Part shown: piece after piece, positions 62,938 through 64,000 of the stretch | Numbering within the stretch: position 1 is the first letter of the stretch | Layout of the letters: every line of letters begins with the position of its first letter | NCBI GenBank assembly: GCA_031002005.1 | Contig: CM061918.1 | Location: 44,366,047 to 44,430,046, forward strand | Length of the DNA stretch: 64,000 nt | Origin: Vandiemenella viatica | Taxonomy: Eukaryota; Arthropoda; Insecta; Orthoptera; Morabidae | Direction of reading: 5' to 3' | Translations under genes and position numbers: made by a program | Notes under the pieces: model-generated | The model's input: the letters and a program-made list of their open reading frames with translations, nothing else | What the model was told of the DNA's origin: nothing | The model's database searches: none

Positions 62938-64000
62938 ATAGACATTCACTTACCTTAGCAATTTACAAACTCCATAACATTTATAAACTGGAACATAATG
63001 ACTTTAAAAACACCACTGAATAAATTAAACGCATATTTAATTATAAAATCTTAACATGCAATTGTCCCCAATAACTCACTAATTTATGATGGAAGGAAAT
63101 ACACACACAGCGTGGCTCGTGATGGCTTACTGAATACTGATACCTAATGAATTAATGTATTATTCAAACATATAAGGTGGAATTGACTAACCAACTAGAA
63201 CATTTCTAAATATGAAAGATATACTGAGGGACTGCGCAACAAACTTCATTACAGCCCAGCAGAACATTATGAATCACATGAGACATGGAAGACAATTTAA
63301 GCATTACTAAAGTACAGTACTCAAGACTATGCAGTGACTAATTTATAGAGTCTGGGTGAATTAAATAAAACAAATGATTAACTTTATTTAACTGCTTTCC
63401 TACTACCATGAGGCAGCAACAGGCAGACAATCCAACTTTGCCTTACTGCCATGAGGATATACAGACAGTCTCACAACTCTTACCTCCTTACATGTTGGTT
63501 GAGTCATGTATTGGGAAGAGATCGAATCAAGATGGTGCTGGTGTTTATGTAAGGTCTGCTGACAGTGTCCATGTGTATGTTTCTCTCAGTCTTCGAGCTG
63601 AAACACGATTCTGCAATTCAGAGCTTCTGACTGTGTGTGTGACTTGGGCACTCGCTGTATGTACGTTCAATTGAGTAAAATATAAAAAAAAAAACCTAGT
63701 ACTCCAAATCCTCATAAATATTTTGCTTATTAAAGTGCCAAAATCTTCTGGCAATGTATTATATCACTAACAGTAGTGGAAACTAAGTGGCAATTCGAAA
63801 AAGATACCTCACCCTCTTCCCTTCCCTAATTATTTGACATGTCAGCATTTTCAAAAAAATCTTTTTCAACTGTTTCCGAGTTTCCTTTCCACATTTCAGA
63901 AACTCCAGGAAGAATTTCTTGAAATTCTCAGTTAATCACTGTCCTGATTGATACGAACCTATTTACTGTGGTTAAGAACAGTTGTCATTTGCTGATGCAT
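62938..64000. other. Unassigned sequence to the window end
   Basis: AT-rich; an 88-codon frame at 63408-63674 has no recognisable features. The end of the window may hold an unseen gene or repeat. Confidence 0.4.

Overview
This is a window of a large, repeat-rich animal genome, almost certainly an insect. The clues are AT-rich introns of several kilobases, GT-AG splice sites, tRNA-derived SINEs, CR1/Jockey-like and RTE-like LINE remnants, mariner-like and hAT-like DNA elements, Helitron-like ends and a satellite array beside a 1000-N assembly gap. The SINE style (a 'pathway' of CATCCAGATTTGGG and GCCATGGCCGAATTCC blocks) recalls polyneopteran insects (grasshoppers, crickets, stick insects, termites), but that is memory and not a search. 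There are no bacterial genes, operons or CRISPR arrays.

Two host genes can be supported. (1) Five exons on the + strand between 2954 and 14615 encode 150 codons from the middle of a kinesin motor domain; the joined frame is intact across all four introns, contains the P-loop and best fits the kinesin-9/KIF6 subfamily. The 5' and 3' ends of the gene were not found. (2) A complete three-exon gene on the + strand (37917-38770, 43115-43231, 46270-46381) encodes a 360-residue ZNF622/REI1-type four-zinc-finger protein of 60S ribosomal subunit maturation.

Layout: 1-14.6 kb is the kinesin segment, with introns full of LINE, SINE and Helitron-like debris. 14.6-18.6 kb is repeats plus unassigned sequence. 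18.6-31.6 kb is a giant imperfect palindrome with arms of about 7.0 and 5.8 kb around a ~200 bp GC-rich spacer; each arm carries a mirrored ~490 bp tandem array and LINE pieces. 31.6-35 kb is relics, a G-quadruplex motif and the gap. 35.0-37.2 kb is a 368 bp satellite made of two diverged ~184 bp halves. 37.9-46.4 kb is the ZNF622-like gene, whose introns hold nested transposons. 46.4-64 kb is intergenic and repeat-rich.

The most striking observations are structural: the giant palindrome; a composite hAT-like element (61814-62929) with a perfect 8 bp target duplication that carries a passenger sequence also present in inverted orientation at 55.2-56.0 kb; a 68 bp-arm perfect-type palindrome inserted with an 11 bp target duplication into a LINE; a SINE inserted exactly at the B box of another SINE; and a mariner-type element nested in a LINE within an intron. 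All calls are by eye; no alignment or database search was possible.
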